64,000 nucleotides of DNA from F1-120-MAGs238 sp964484185 (GCA_964484185.1 CAZAEQ010000025.1:1-64000), one strand, 5' to 3'; positions 18,417-27,224 are shown, counted from the first letter of the stretch. Program-made: numbers and translations. Notes: generated by a model not told the origin, from the letters alone.

Positions 18417-20795
18417 TCAACACCCATTCGATAGCGCGTTTACAAAATCGAGGTAATCAAAGAGGTCGATCAGATTGTCTTGATTGAAATCTGCAACCGA
18501 CTGACTCTCTGCAAAGTTCGCGACAAAATTAAGATAATCGAAAACATCCGCGACTCCATTGCAATCAATATCTGCCGCGCAGATTGTGAGCGTGGCAGCG
18601 TTACTAGCGACAGAGCCTGGTGGATTTGTCCCGATACAGCGAACGCGGATTGTGTTGCCCACAGAGAGTGAGGTCGGAGTGAGCTGGAGGCGATTTGTGG
18701 TGCTGCCAGTAGCTGTCATGATTCCCGTTGCGTGGATCTCACCGTCACTGATGCTCTGCCATTGACCGAGAGGGTTTTCTATTTGCCACTGGTAGCTCAG
18801 CGGCGCCGTCGCGCTTACCAACACCCAGAAAGTTGCGTTTCCTGATCTACAGGTAATCACAGGTTGAGGCTGCACGTTAAAGGTTGGCATTGAATTTCGG
18901 CCGAGCTGCCAAGTCTCTTCGGTCGGGTCGTAAGCTGTTGTGCCTCCGTATAGAGTGGTCGTTGCCCGCGCACTGTCATATGCCATGGCGGCCCCAACTC
19001 GGCCAGTCAAACCTGAGATATTCAACTGCGTCCAGACGGTGCCATTCCATTGCCAGGTTTCATTGCTGTAGTTCACCCCGCCATATACAATCGTCGCTCG
19101 CCTTGACGCGTCGTACACCATTGCATGCCCGTCGCGCGGTGAAGGTCCACTGGAAGTCCGCAAAGTCCAGGTGAGACCGTTCCATTCCCAAGTGTCTCCA
19201 AAAGCTGCTAAACTGCGCGAATAGCCTCCAAAAAGTACGGTGACGCCGCGGTTGGAGTCGAATGCCATGGCATGACCGCGCCGGGGCGACGGTCCCGCGC
19301 CGAGACGTTGGGTCCATACTGCTCCGTCCCACTCCCAAGTATCATCTTTGTAGGTAGTGGTTACGCCATCGTCATACTCGCCGCCGAACAGCACACACAC
19401 TTGACGTGCTGCGTCATATGCCATCGCGTGTGCCCGCCTCGGTGGTGGACCATCCACCGGGCGTGGCAGCCATTGCGTGCCGTCCCATTCCCAGGTATCT
19501 GCGAGGTATTCATTCCGAAATGGAGTGTAATGAGACCCTCCGAAGAGAACCGTGACAGCACGCGAAGCATCGTAAGCCATCGCGTGACGCTCTCTTGAGG
19601 AAGGGCCGGTCACAGACCTCAGGCTCCACTCTGATCCGTTCCAATTCCATGTTTCCGCGCTCTCTGCGTAGGTGACCCCACCGAAGAGAAGCGTTACATT
19701 CCGCGATGCGTCGTATGCCATCGCCGTTCCGCGACGCGTCAACGGATTGTGCGGCGTGCGCTGGGTCCAGGAGGTTCCATTCCATTCCCAAGTCTCGGCG
19801 TCCCAGCAGTTCTGGTCGTACCCGCCAAAGAGAATGATTTTTCCCCGAGCCGAGTCGTACGTAATCGACGAGTCGTGTCGAGGCGTGGGGCCTTCCGATG
19901 CTCGAAGTGACCAGTTCGACCCGTCCCATTCCCATGTTTCACTTGTTCTACCCCCGCCCACACGCGATCCACCGAAGAGCACAGCCACGCGCCGGGACAT
20001 GTCAAAGGCCATCGAAGCGCCAGTCCGAGCACTTGGACCATTGACTTGGCGCTGGGTCCAGGTGGTACCGTTCCATTCCCATGTTTCGTTCGTAGTGCCG
20101 TATGCTGGGCCGCCTCCAAACAGTACAGTCACAGCGCGGAATGGATCGTACACCATCGTATGAGAGTGTCTGGGTGAAGGTCCTGTAGCTGTGCGTTGAG
20201 TCCAGGCGTTTCCGTTCCACTCCCAAGTCTCTGCATTGTCAATACCGCCATCGACGCCTCCAAAGAGAACGGTCACGTCGCGTGCGGTGTCGTACGCCAT
20301 TGCGTGGGAAGCTCTGCGCGAAGGGCCGGTGACCATTCGCCGGGTCCATGCAATACCGTTCCATTCCCATGTCTCGGCATTGGGATCACCAAAGTTTGAT
20401 GTGTCGCCGCCAAACAGAACTGTGAATCCACGTCGATCATCAAAACACATCGCATGCCTTTGTCTCTGTGATGGGCCGCTCAAGGAGCGTCGTGTCCAGA
20501 CTAAGTTGTTCCACTCCCATGTATCACCACCAATCATAAAGTCGAAACCGCTGCCACCGAAAAGAACCGTCACATTGCGAAATGAGTCGTACGTCAGAAC
20601 GTGGGATTGGCGTGGTCCAGGAGAGCCTCCGGTTCGCAACCACGTATTTGCCTGAGCCAACGTAGCAGACGGCAAGAACGTCCAGATACTAAGTATTGCT
20701 AACAACGGCAACAGGAAACGCTGAAACGAAGTTGATGCCATCGATCCGCCGGGATGCACTTCTCGGTGTGCATTGGTGATGTTTGTCATTGACAT
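18417..20795 (-). CDS. Secreted Kelch-like repeat protein with Ig-like and GC-type dockerin ends
   Basis: 792 residues. After a long n-region comes a signal peptide (FQRFLLPLLAILSIW, cleavage near LAQA). I count 12 repeats of about 50 residues with the pattern WEWNG-WTxR-GPSPRxxHAMAYD-VTVLFGG, a Kelch/galactose-oxidase type propeller blade. An Ig-like segment follows (VSATAPLSYQWQIE). The last 55 residues hold two EF-hand-like halves, DCNGVADVFDYLNFV and DFNQDNLIDLFDYLDFV, ending in NGC. AGGAG eight bases before the ATG at 20795 supports this start over the ATG at 20741. Probably cell-surface attached. Confidence 0.9.
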   Translation of the reverse strand: MSMTNITNAHREVHPGGSMASTSFQRFLLPLLAILSIWTFLPSATLAQANTWLRTGGSPGPRQSHVLTYDSFRNVTVLFGGSGFDFMIGGDTWEWNNLVWTRRSLSGPSQRQRHAMCFDDRRGFTVLFGGDTSNFGDPNAETWEWNGIAWTRRMVTGPSRRASHAMAYDTARDVTVLFGGVDGGIDNAETWEWNGNAWTQRTATGPSPRHSHTMVYDPFRAVTVLFGGGPAYGTTNETWEWNGTTWTQRQVNGPSARTGASMAFDMSRRVAVLFGGSRVGGGRTSETWEWDGSNWSLRASEGPTPRHDSSITYDSARGKIILFGGYDQNCWDAETWEWNGTSWTQRTPHNPLTRRGTAMAYDASRNVTLLFGGVTYAESAETWNWNGSEWSLRSVTGPSSRERHAMAYDASRAVTVLFGGSHYTPFRNEYLADTWEWDGTQWLPRPVDGPPPRRAHAMAYDAARQVCVLFGGEYDDGVTTTYKDDTWEWDGAVWTQRLGAGPSPRRGHAMAFDSNRGVTVLFGGYSRSLAAFGDTWEWNGLTWTLRTSSGPSPRDGHAMVYDASRRATIVYGGVNYSNETWQWNGTVWTQLNISGLTGRVGAAMAYDSARATTTLYGGTTAYDPTEETWQLGRNSMPTFNVQPQPVITCRSGNATFWVLVSATAPLSYQWQIENPLGQWQSISDGEIHATGIMTATGSTTNRLQLTPTSLSVGNTIRVRCIGTNPPGSVASNAATLTICAADIDCNGVADVFDYLNFVANFAESQSVADFNQDNLIDLFDYLDFVNALSNGC

Positions 20796-21021
20796 TTTGC
20801 TACTCCTGCTATTGCGAACTGATTGAGGGTGCCTGATCTTCCTTCAATCAGCTGCGGACACATCAACTAAGAAGGGTTCGATTGATCAAGGGAATGGCGA
20901 TCGTGCCAGTGTACCAACTAATGGCTACTGGTGCTAAATTCCCACTGCCCCCTATTCAGGGTCCTAGTGCCGACAGACACACTTCAAATGTTACAAACAG
21001 TTTTTACTGTGAGTAACACGC
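20796..21021. other. Upstream region of the Kelch-like gene
   Basis: AT-richer intergenic DNA that should hold the promoter of the Kelch-like gene. No repeat, RNA or longer coding frame is apparent. The large spacing compared with the rest of the window is itself notable. Confidence 0.35.
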
Positions 21022-21189
21022 ATGCTCGAAGCCGAAGTGTTCGAGGAATTGAAGCAACTGGAACTACAAGAAATGTCATGGGCTTCCCAATGGCGACTTT
21101 TTGGTGATTGGGGTGGCAGTGGCAATTGCCGCCAATGCTGGCTAGATCGCGAGCAAGCAATCGCAAGATATAAACGCCCGTCAAAATGA
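21022..21189 (+). CDS. Possible 55-residue protein with a CxxC motif
   Basis: ATG at 21022, TGA at 21187-21189, 55 codons. The predicted protein begins with an acidic helix (MLEAEVFEELKQLELQEM), has a Trp/Gly-rich middle (LFGDWGGSG) and NCRQCW, then a basic C-terminus. The composition looks protein-like and the frame is closed just upstream, so the ATG is the only likely start. The ribosome site is weak (GAG about ten bases upstream). It stands alone in an otherwise empty stretch. Confidence 0.35.
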   Translation: MLEAEVFEELKQLELQEMSWASQWRLFGDWGGSGNCRQCWLDREQAIARYKRPSK

Positions 21190-21592
21190 CTTAAGCGTTT
21201 CTTGATGAGCTTGAGTAGGTTTATGGGCCCCTCCGGAAAGGGCCAAAAACCCCAGATGATCAATTCTTTTGTCAGATGCTCTGATCATCTGATCATCTGA
21301 CACCGGTGTTTCCAGTGGGTTGCAGTGGGACGTCGAACGGCGAAATGCAAATCTGAGAAAAAAGATAAGGCGAAAGAGATGGTAGCTGAAGACTGAATAT
21401 TCAGGGCCTAAGAAGTCACGGGTGGGTATGTTGGGTTCGGTTTTCATAACCACAATATAGCGAGTGGGCTCATGCGGGGCAAGCCTGTTTTAGGTATTTT
21501 TTCGTACCGGACAAAAATTGTTCAAAAAGTGTCCGGTACCGCGAATTCTTACCCAGATGCCCACACCTGGTTCCTTGGATACTGTCTGCGAT
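21190..21592. other. Intergenic region with short repeats
   Basis: About 400 bases. It contains a hairpin-forming GGCCC/GGGCC near 21224-21242, a tandem TGATCATC-type repeat at about 21281-21302, and the inverted repeat at 21504-21539 listed separately. No convincing gene is seen. Confidence 0.4.
21504..21539. promoter_or_regulatory. Perfect 10-base inverted repeat upstream of lipoprotein gene
   Basis: GTACCGGACA at 21504-21513 and TGTCCGGTAC at 21530-21539 with a 16-base AT-rich spacer. It ends 53 bases before the lipoprotein ATG. Symmetric arms at about 2.5 helical turns fit a dimeric repressor site or a leader hairpin; no T-run follows, so a terminator is unlikely. Confidence 0.45.
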
Positions 21593-22219
21593 ATGAAGTT
21601 GAATTGCACTTTTGGAGTTACGGTTGTTGCGGGACTGGCCTGTCTGTTTGGCGGCGGCTGCGTCAAGGAGAACCAGCGGATCACCATTGGCGATATGCCC
21701 TTGGAGACGTTCGCCGCGGACTATCAGAATGCGAGCACCGAACCCAACTCGGGAACAATGCTCTCGAACAAGGCTGAAAAATTAGATGAGATGAGCTGGA
21801 AGGAAGTTGATTTCCCGGTTCCCAACGACGGCGTCGGGCATCGGCCGACGTATCGCACTGAATATGCACGGATCAAGAAGACTCCACGGCAACGCCGGGA
21901 ATCTCCATCCGCAGAATCAGCACTTGATCTTGGTGAAGAAACGCTGCCAACGCAGTTGTACGAAGCGTTTGTTTTCACACCCGGAATTCTGATTTACGAC
22001 ACGGTCTCGATGCCATTCCGCATGATCGCGTATCCCGGCTTTAACCACACCCGTTACAGCCCCCGATTTACATATCAGCGCGATCCGATCAATCAGGTGG
22101 ACACCAGCAATGCCGCCTCGGCCGCAGCTACAGAAGCATGCACTAAGCCGGGGTGCGGCGATTCGTGCAAGTGTGCACCGGGTGAGTGTGCGTGCAGCGT
22201 GCCGTGCGGTGGAAAATGA
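21593..22219 (+). CDS. Lipoprotein with cysteine-rich metallothionein-like tail
   Basis: 208 residues from the ATG at 21593. The signal MKLNCTFGVTVVAGLACLFGGGC fits a lipoprotein signal peptide; Cys after GGG would be lipidated. The middle holds a hydrophobic, amphipathic part (YEAFVFTPGILIYDTVSMPFR). The last 25 residues contain seven cysteines in C-x4-C-x3-C-x-C-x5-C-x-C-x3-C spacing, resembling a metal-thiolate tail, although proven metallothioneins are short separate proteins. It is translationally coupled to the following rhodanese gene by an ATGA overlap. Function unknown; metal or sulfur handling is a guess from the two together. Confidence 0.75.
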   Translation: MKLNCTFGVTVVAGLACLFGGGCVKENQRITIGDMPLETFAADYQNASTEPNSGTMLSNKAEKLDEMSWKEVDFPVPNDGVGHRPTYRTEYARIKKTPRQRRESPSAESALDLGEETLPTQLYEAFVFTPGILIYDTVSMPFRMIAYPGFNHTRYSPRFTYQRDPINQVDTSNAASAAATEACTKPGCGDSCKCAPGECACSVPCGGK

Positions 22220-22626
22220 GCGGCGTTGATGCCGATGGCGTGCCGCTTGGATATGCGCTGAAGGCGGAGTACGAAGTCTCGCCGCGGAAATTGGACGAAA
22301 TGATCGCGGCGAAGAATGAGATATTAATAGTGGATGTGCGCACGACAGCTGAGCGTGATGTCGCAGCGATTATGCCATCGATTCATGTGCCGCTGCATGA
22401 AGTTGAATCGCGTGTCGATGAGATTCTGGAAGAGGCCGACGGCAAGCAGGTGGTGACGTATTGCCATCACGGGGTGCGATCGCTGCGGGCATCGCTATTT
22501 CTGCGGCAGGTCGGGGCGAGCAATGCACTTTCGATGGCGGGCGGTATCGAGGCGTGGTCGCTGGCGGTGGATGCAAAGGTGCCGCGATATGAGCGAAATG
22601 GCACGATCGTGCAAGTGATCGGGTAA
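22216..22626 (+). CDS. Rhodanese-like sulfurtransferase domain protein
   Basis: 136 residues, single rhodanese domain. The active loop is CHHGVRS with Cys83 as the persulfide-carrying residue, preceded by VVTY; IVDVRTTAERDVA is the N-terminal CH2A-type motif and GGIEAWSLAVD the C-terminal one. The ATG at 22216 overlaps the upstream stop by four bases and has GGTGGA just before it, so coupled translation is likely. It is 136 residues long, with a short N-terminal leader before the domain, and has no signal peptide, so it should be cytosolic. The stop abuts the stop of the facing dockerin gene. Confidence 0.92.
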   Translation: MSGVDADGVPLGYALKAEYEVSPRKLDEMIAAKNEILIVDVRTTAERDVAAIMPSIHVPLHEVESRVDEILEEADGKQVVTYCHHGVRSLRASLFLRQVGASNALSMAGGIEAWSLAVDAKVPRYERNGTIVQVIG

Positions 22627-24048
22627 TCAGCAGCCCTGAGCGAGAATATCGACGAAGTCGAGATAGTCGAAGAAGTCGATGACGAGGTCCTGGTTAAAGT
22701 CGGCCAGGGGGCTGCCGAGACTGAACGCATCGACAAAGTCGAGATAGTCAAAAAAATCCACAATCTGGTCACCGTTGATATCGCCAGCGAGATTCGGTTC
22801 AGCGCGAAATGTCCAGGCCTGTGTGATAGCTTCGGGACAGGCCTCATCGGCGGTTGCCGTGACGCGCCAGCGATAGGTCTGGCAATAGGAAAGAACCCCG
22901 GCGGGAATCTGAATGGTGGGTTGTGTGAGGTCCAGAGCTTCGAAAATCAGACTGTCATCAGATTCCAGCCTGACCTCGATTTTGTAGACAGTGCCGGGCG
23001 GAGACTGTGAACCATCCCAGGAGAGCGTTGCCTGGCGCGAGATTCCGATGTCTTCATTTTGCGGATATAGAAGTGAGAACGGCGGATGGCTCTGACAGAC
23101 CTGGTAGAACCAGGCGATCATCGGGCCGACGGGGTTGTAGCAGAGCCCGGGAAACGCCCAGCTTTGACATTCGCCGGATGTGAACGCGCCATCGACAACA
23201 GCGGTCGAAAGACCAGCGTTGTCATTCCATTGTTGATTGCTGCCCGGACCGCCGGGACGCGCCTGGCCCACGTATGGCGGCGGGCTGATATCTGCGGCGG
23301 TGCCCCAGAGGTAAGGTTGAGCACGCGTGGAATAATCGGATGGAACTGGAATTGCAGTTGAGTTGGGCGGGAGCTTGAGGAATTTCCATTCAACTGCACC
23401 AGACTGGGATGTCATGGGCGGAAAGTTGAAAGAAGAGATATCTACTACTGAATAATGACCACCGGGTGTGCCGGGATGGTTGTAGTAGAGGCGAACGCCG
23501 GCGATGTGGGTTCGAGCCGCGGTGATTGAATCGGGGCTGGAGGACCACGAGAGATCGCACGCAGAGTTGAATTCCTGCCAGAAGTCGAGATCGATCGTGA
23601 GGAATTCGGAAGAGGGATTTTGTTGCGATGCGCCGGGGGGATTCCAATACCAGGCGAAGGCGACAGTATGGATGGGCTGGCCGATTGACTCGGGCGCGGC
23701 GCCGGAGAAGTCGCCGACGAAATGCACATTGCGCGCGGTTGGACCAAAGATGAACCGGTTTTCGGGAGAGGCAGCGAAGCATGGAGAGAGTGTTGCTTCG
23801 ATGGGAGCGAAGTCAGCGGGACTGGATTGATCGCCCTGGAACTGATCGAATGCGAGGGCGAGACCGGTCATTGCGGGCGTGATTGTCGGGAGTGGAATCG
23901 ACTGGCCAATCTGGATCTGGCCATTGATACGGTAGATTGGGGCGATTGAAATCGGGTCGAGGCGGGTGAGCGGCGAGGATGTGGGACCATCTGCACTTGC
24001 GAGGAGCGGAGAGAGGGAGAGGGCAAAAATGGATAACTTCAGGTGCAT
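22627..24048 (-). CDS. Secreted GC-type dockerin protein, paralog 1
   Basis: 473 residues from the ATG at 24048. Signal peptide MHLKLSIFALSLSPLLASA. Near the mature N-terminus it shares a block with its two neighbours: ISIAPIYRINGQIQIGQSIP here against TSIAPxYxIDGVEVVGxEIPY there. A fibronectin/Ig-like segment (YKIEVRLESDDSLIFEAL) follows, and the last 50 residues hold two EF-hand-like halves (DINGDQIVDFFDYLDFV and DFNQDLVIDFFDYLDFV) ending QGC. This copy is the most divergent of the three. Role unknown, probably an exported surface protein. Confidence 0.85.
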   Translation of the reverse strand: MHLKLSIFALSLSPLLASADGPTSSPLTRLDPISIAPIYRINGQIQIGQSIPLPTITPAMTGLALAFDQFQGDQSSPADFAPIEATLSPCFAASPENRFIFGPTARNVHFVGDFSGAAPESIGQPIHTVAFAWYWNPPGASQQNPSSEFLTIDLDFWQEFNSACDLSWSSSPDSITAARTHIAGVRLYYNHPGTPGGHYSVVDISSFNFPPMTSQSGAVEWKFLKLPPNSTAIPVPSDYSTRAQPYLWGTAADISPPPYVGQARPGGPGSNQQWNDNAGLSTAVVDGAFTSGECQSWAFPGLCYNPVGPMIAWFYQVCQSHPPFSLLYPQNEDIGISRQATLSWDGSQSPPGTVYKIEVRLESDDSLIFEALDLTQPTIQIPAGVLSYCQTYRWRVTATADEACPEAITQAWTFRAEPNLAGDINGDQIVDFFDYLDFVDAFSLGSPLADFNQDLVIDFFDYLDFVDILAQGC

Positions 24049-24143
24049 GGCGCCTGATGTATTATTCGGTTGCCCAAGACAACTGGTTTGGAGGAAGTGG
24101 AGATTATCGGCCGATTTACAGGGTTTTGATCCATTACACAGCG

Positions 24144-25541
24144 TCAGCACCCAGAAGCAAGGGTATCGACGAAGTCGAGATAATCGAAGAAGTCAATAAT
24201 CTGGTCGGCATTAAAATCGGCGAAGTTCTCGTTTTGGGAGAAGTCATCCACGAAGTCGAGATAGTCGAAGAAATCGACAACATCGTCGCTGTTGTAGTCT
24301 GCAGCGCATCCGGCCATTTGGAATGTAAAGGTCTCGGACTCAGCGCTCGGGCACTGAGCGCCGCTTGACGAAACGATTGTCCAAGCAAACTTCTGGCCGG
24401 CCTGGAGTGGGCTGGTGAGATTGAAGGGACTGGCGAGTTGGCCGGTGAGCGATTGAACAACTGCGCCGTTCTTCTTGATCTGGCAGATGTATTCCGGAGC
24501 AACTGTTGCACCAGGGGTAAAGGCAAACGTGGGCCCGTTGGGGAAGTTGTTTTCTACGCCAACTGCTCCATCGGCGGGAGAAGAGAGAGTAACGGCATCG
24601 ACTGTCCCGCAGTCTTGAACGTAGAGCGACCAACAGATACCCGTTGAGCGGAAGCACTGCGCGGGGTCGGTGTTGGGACCGGTCTGGTAGACATCGGCGC
24701 TGGTGAATGAATTGCTGATGGCGTTGGAAAGATTGTAAGGAACGGTTGCCAGAGCGCCATTGTCATTGAGATACCAGATTGGATTTTGCTGGCCGCCCGC
24801 GCGAGGGAGAGACATGGGGACCGGGAGTTCATCGGTGCGTGTGCCCCATGAAGCAGGTTGATCTTTGGCGGCGAGAGCACCGGTGACCGGATCATTGAAG
24901 CGGAATCGCACACCGCCATCAGTGTCGACCAATGCAGCCTGGACGATTGCGCCAGTCCAGTCCACGTTTGCGTAATAGACGCCTGCAGGCATAGCTTGCC
25001 CATTTCCAAAAGTGACCTGAACTCCGCTATGTTGAGTGCCATTGAGTTGCGCAGTCGCAGTATTTCCTGTTTCATTGAACCCGTTCTGGATCATCACGGT
25101 CCACTTGATTCCCTCGGTGCCAGTATTGTGCATCCAGAGCAGAGAGACACCGGTGACAGGCTTGCCAATTCCAAAGGGGTCCATTCCTTTGTAATCGTCA
25201 ACGCTCTCGGCGATGCGAACGTGGAAATAGTTTTCACTCGCTGAGTCAGAATTGGCTGTGAAGAAAAGACCGGGACCGCCGCAGGGGCCGCCGCGATCTT
25301 CGTTGTTTTCGAATTGGTCGAAGACCACGCGACTACCAACGAAAGCGGGACCAATATTGCCGTAAGGGATTTCAGGTCCGACAACCTCGACACCATCGAT
25401 GATGTAGATAGGAGCGATAGATGTGGGAACCAATTGGGTCGGGATCAGATTGGACTTCACAAGATGGGGCGGATGAGCGACTGCGGTGCCAGCAATCACA
25501 CAAAGAGCGGCGGCGGAAAGAACTGGCATGCGGCATTTCAT
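24144..25541 (-). CDS. Secreted GC-type dockerin protein, paralog 2
   Basis: 465 residues. Signal peptide MPVLSAAALCVIAGTAVAH. Shares TSIAPIYIIDGVEVVGPEIPYG, VVFDQFE, GPCGGPG, ASENYFHVRIAESVDDYKGMDPFGIGKPVTG, NVDWTGAIVQAALVDTDGGV and WGTRTDELP with paralog 3, indicating a recent duplication. The C-terminus has DYNSDDVVDFFDYLDFV and DFNADQIIDFFDYLDFV, ending ASGC. Between them lies a part with several Cys that may form disulfides (CFRSTGICWSLYVQDCG). Spacing to paralog 1 is 95 bases and to paralog 3 180 bases. Confidence 0.88.
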   Translation of the reverse strand: MKCRMPVLSAAALCVIAGTAVAHPPHLVKSNLIPTQLVPTSIAPIYIIDGVEVVGPEIPYGNIGPAFVGSRVVFDQFENNEDRGGPCGGPGLFFTANSDSASENYFHVRIAESVDDYKGMDPFGIGKPVTGVSLLWMHNTGTEGIKWTVMIQNGFNETGNTATAQLNGTQHSGVQVTFGNGQAMPAGVYYANVDWTGAIVQAALVDTDGGVRFRFNDPVTGALAAKDQPASWGTRTDELPVPMSLPRAGGQQNPIWYLNDNGALATVPYNLSNAISNSFTSADVYQTGPNTDPAQCFRSTGICWSLYVQDCGTVDAVTLSSPADGAVGVENNFPNGPTFAFTPGATVAPEYICQIKKNGAVVQSLTGQLASPFNLTSPLQAGQKFAWTIVSSSGAQCPSAESETFTFQMAGCAADYNSDDVVDFFDYLDFVDDFSQNENFADFNADQIIDFFDYLDFVDTLASGC

Positions 25542-25664
25542 ATTCGTCCCCTTACATCAAAGCCCGACGAGCAGTCGAGAACCAGCAGATGTTCAGCGCG
25601 AATCATAGCAGAAACTAAGGAAATGTACAATTAGGTCTGACGCCGTGGTGGATTTAAAAGAAGA

Positions 25665-25692
25665 AACGCCCGCACCTTTCGATGCGGGCGTT
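25665..25692 (-). terminator. Rho-independent terminator after paralog 3
   Basis: Perfect 10-base arms AACGCCCGCA (25665-25674) and TGCGGGCGTT (25683-25692) with an 8-base loop. Read on the minus strand it is followed by CTTCTTTTAAATC. It lies 30 bases past the stop of the dockerin gene at 25722, so that gene is probably transcribed separately from paralog 2. Confidence 0.85.
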
Positions 25693-25721
25693 CATAGGTT
25701 TTAGATCAACAAGCGACTGGA

Positions 25722-27224
25722 TTATGGGCAGCCGGTTGAGAAGGCATCAACGAAGTCGAGGTAATCGAAGAAGTCGATGACGGTGTCACCGTTGAAGTCA
25801 GCTGAAGGATCGTTGGCTGAGAACGCATCGACGAAGTCGAGGTAGTCGAAGAAGTCAACAACGCCGTCGCCGTTGAAGTCAGCTGCGCATGGTGGGTTGC
25901 AATCGCTACCGACCATGGCGAACTCGTTACGACCTGATTCGGTGCCTGCGCAACCGACGCCAGCGTTCGAAACCATTGACCACTCGTAGCAACCAGCTGC
26001 GAGGGCGATGTCGAGATCAAAGGTGGTGGTCAGAATGCCGTTCATGGTGTGAACCAGAACGTTGTTCTGATAGATCTTGCAGGAGTAGTCAGCTGCAATG
26101 ACTGCGCCAGGAGCCCATTCAAAGCTGGGGCCTGGGAAGTTGTTGGTCACGCCGGTTGCGCCGTTGGCGGGAGTGACGAGGGTTGCTGCATCCTGAACGA
26201 CGCATTCCTGAACGAAGAGAGCCCAGCAGATACCGACTGAAGCGAAGCAGTCGAGCGGGTCGGTTGAAGGACCGGTTGCGTAGGTTTCATTGGGGCCGCC
26301 GTCAGCGCCGTTGGGGGTGATGATGCCGTTGGCAACTGCGTTGGCGAGCACGTAGCCAGAGGTTGAGGCGAGAGCAGCCGCATCGTCGATGTACCAGAAT
26401 GGGTTCTGGGGACCACCAGCGCGGGGGAGTGATGAAGGAGCGGGGAGTTCGTCAGCGCGAGTACCCCAGGTTGCGGGCTGATCCTTTGAGGCCATGAGGT
26501 TGGTGATGGGGTTCATGAACTGGAAGTTCACTGCACCATCGGTGTCGAGCAGAGCGGCCTGAACGATTGCGCCGGTCCAGTCAACGTTGCTGTAGTAGAA
26601 ACCAGCAGCGACGGGCAGAGTTGCATCGCCGTAGGTGACCTGAACGCCTGAGACCTGTGTACCGCTGTAGGTACGGGTACGAGCGCCAGCTGCACCGAAT
26701 GTTGCGCTGTTGGTTTCGTTGAAGTTATCGAGGCCGCGGATGATCCAACGCATGCCTTCTGTACCATCAGCGTGGTTCCAGAGGAGGGCAGCGCCAGTGA
26801 TGGGCTTGCCGATACCGAAGGTGTCCATTCCCTTCCAATCGTCGGTGCTCTGAGCAATGCGGACGTGGTAGTAGTTGCTGCTGCTGCTGTCGGTGTTAGA
26901 AACGTAGAGGAAGCCAGCGCCGCCGCAGGGGCCGCCACGATCAACCGGGGGGAAATCGCCAGCAACGGTGGCATCGCCATCGTACTGATCGAAGATCACG
27001 CGGTGGCCGTCGTAAGCCGGACGAACATCAGAGTAAGGAATTTCTTCGCCAACGACTTCAACGCCGTCGATCACATAGACCGGTGCGATTGATGTCGGGA
27101 CGACACGTGTTGGGGTCATGTTGGCCTTGACCAACTTGGCCTGCGGTGCATTGGGAGCAGCCATGGCGACGCCCGCACATGATGCAACGATTGCGACTGT
27201 AAGAACGATATTCTTCCCCTTCAT
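25722..27224 (-). CDS. Secreted GC-type dockerin protein, paralog 3
   Basis: 500 residues from the ATG at 27224, chosen because GAAGGAG stands seven bases upstream and the signal peptide (KGKNIVLTVAIVASCAGVAMAA) begins there. Shares the same domain order as paralog 2, with extra linker residues. Repeated features include PTSIAPVYVIDGVEVVG, GPCGGAG, NYYHVRIAQSTDDWKGMDTFG and WGTRADELP. It ends in DFNGDGVVDFFDYLDFV and DFNGDTVIDFFDYLDFV then STGCP, so this copy has one residue after the GC. Has its own promoter region and terminator. Confidence 0.9.
   Translation of the reverse strand: MKGKNIVLTVAIVASCAGVAMAAPNAPQAKLVKANMTPTRVVPTSIAPVYVIDGVEVVGEEIPYSDVRPAYDGHRVIFDQYDGDATVAGDFPPVDRGGPCGGAGFLYVSNTDSSSSNYYHVRIAQSTDDWKGMDTFGIGKPITGAALLWNHADGTEGMRWIIRGLDNFNETNSATFGAAGARTRTYSGTQVSGVQVTYGDATLPVAAGFYYSNVDWTGAIVQAALLDTDGAVNFQFMNPITNLMASKDQPATWGTRADELPAPSSLPRAGGPQNPFWYIDDAAALASTSGYVLANAVANGIITPNGADGGPNETYATGPSTDPLDCFASVGICWALFVQECVVQDAATLVTPANGATGVTNNFPGPSFEWAPGAVIAADYSCKIYQNNVLVHTMNGILTTTFDLDIALAAGCYEWSMVSNAGVGCAGTESGRNEFAMVGSDCNPPCAADFNGDGVVDFFDYLDFVDAFSANDPSADFNGDTVIDFFDYLDFVDAFSTGCP

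Noticed and set aside
24140..24300. Repeated DNA such as GAAGTCGAGATAGTCGAAG, CRISPR-like at first sight
   Set aside because: Explained by the codons of the FDYLDFVD repeats in the dockerin tails; no spacers and no regular unit length.
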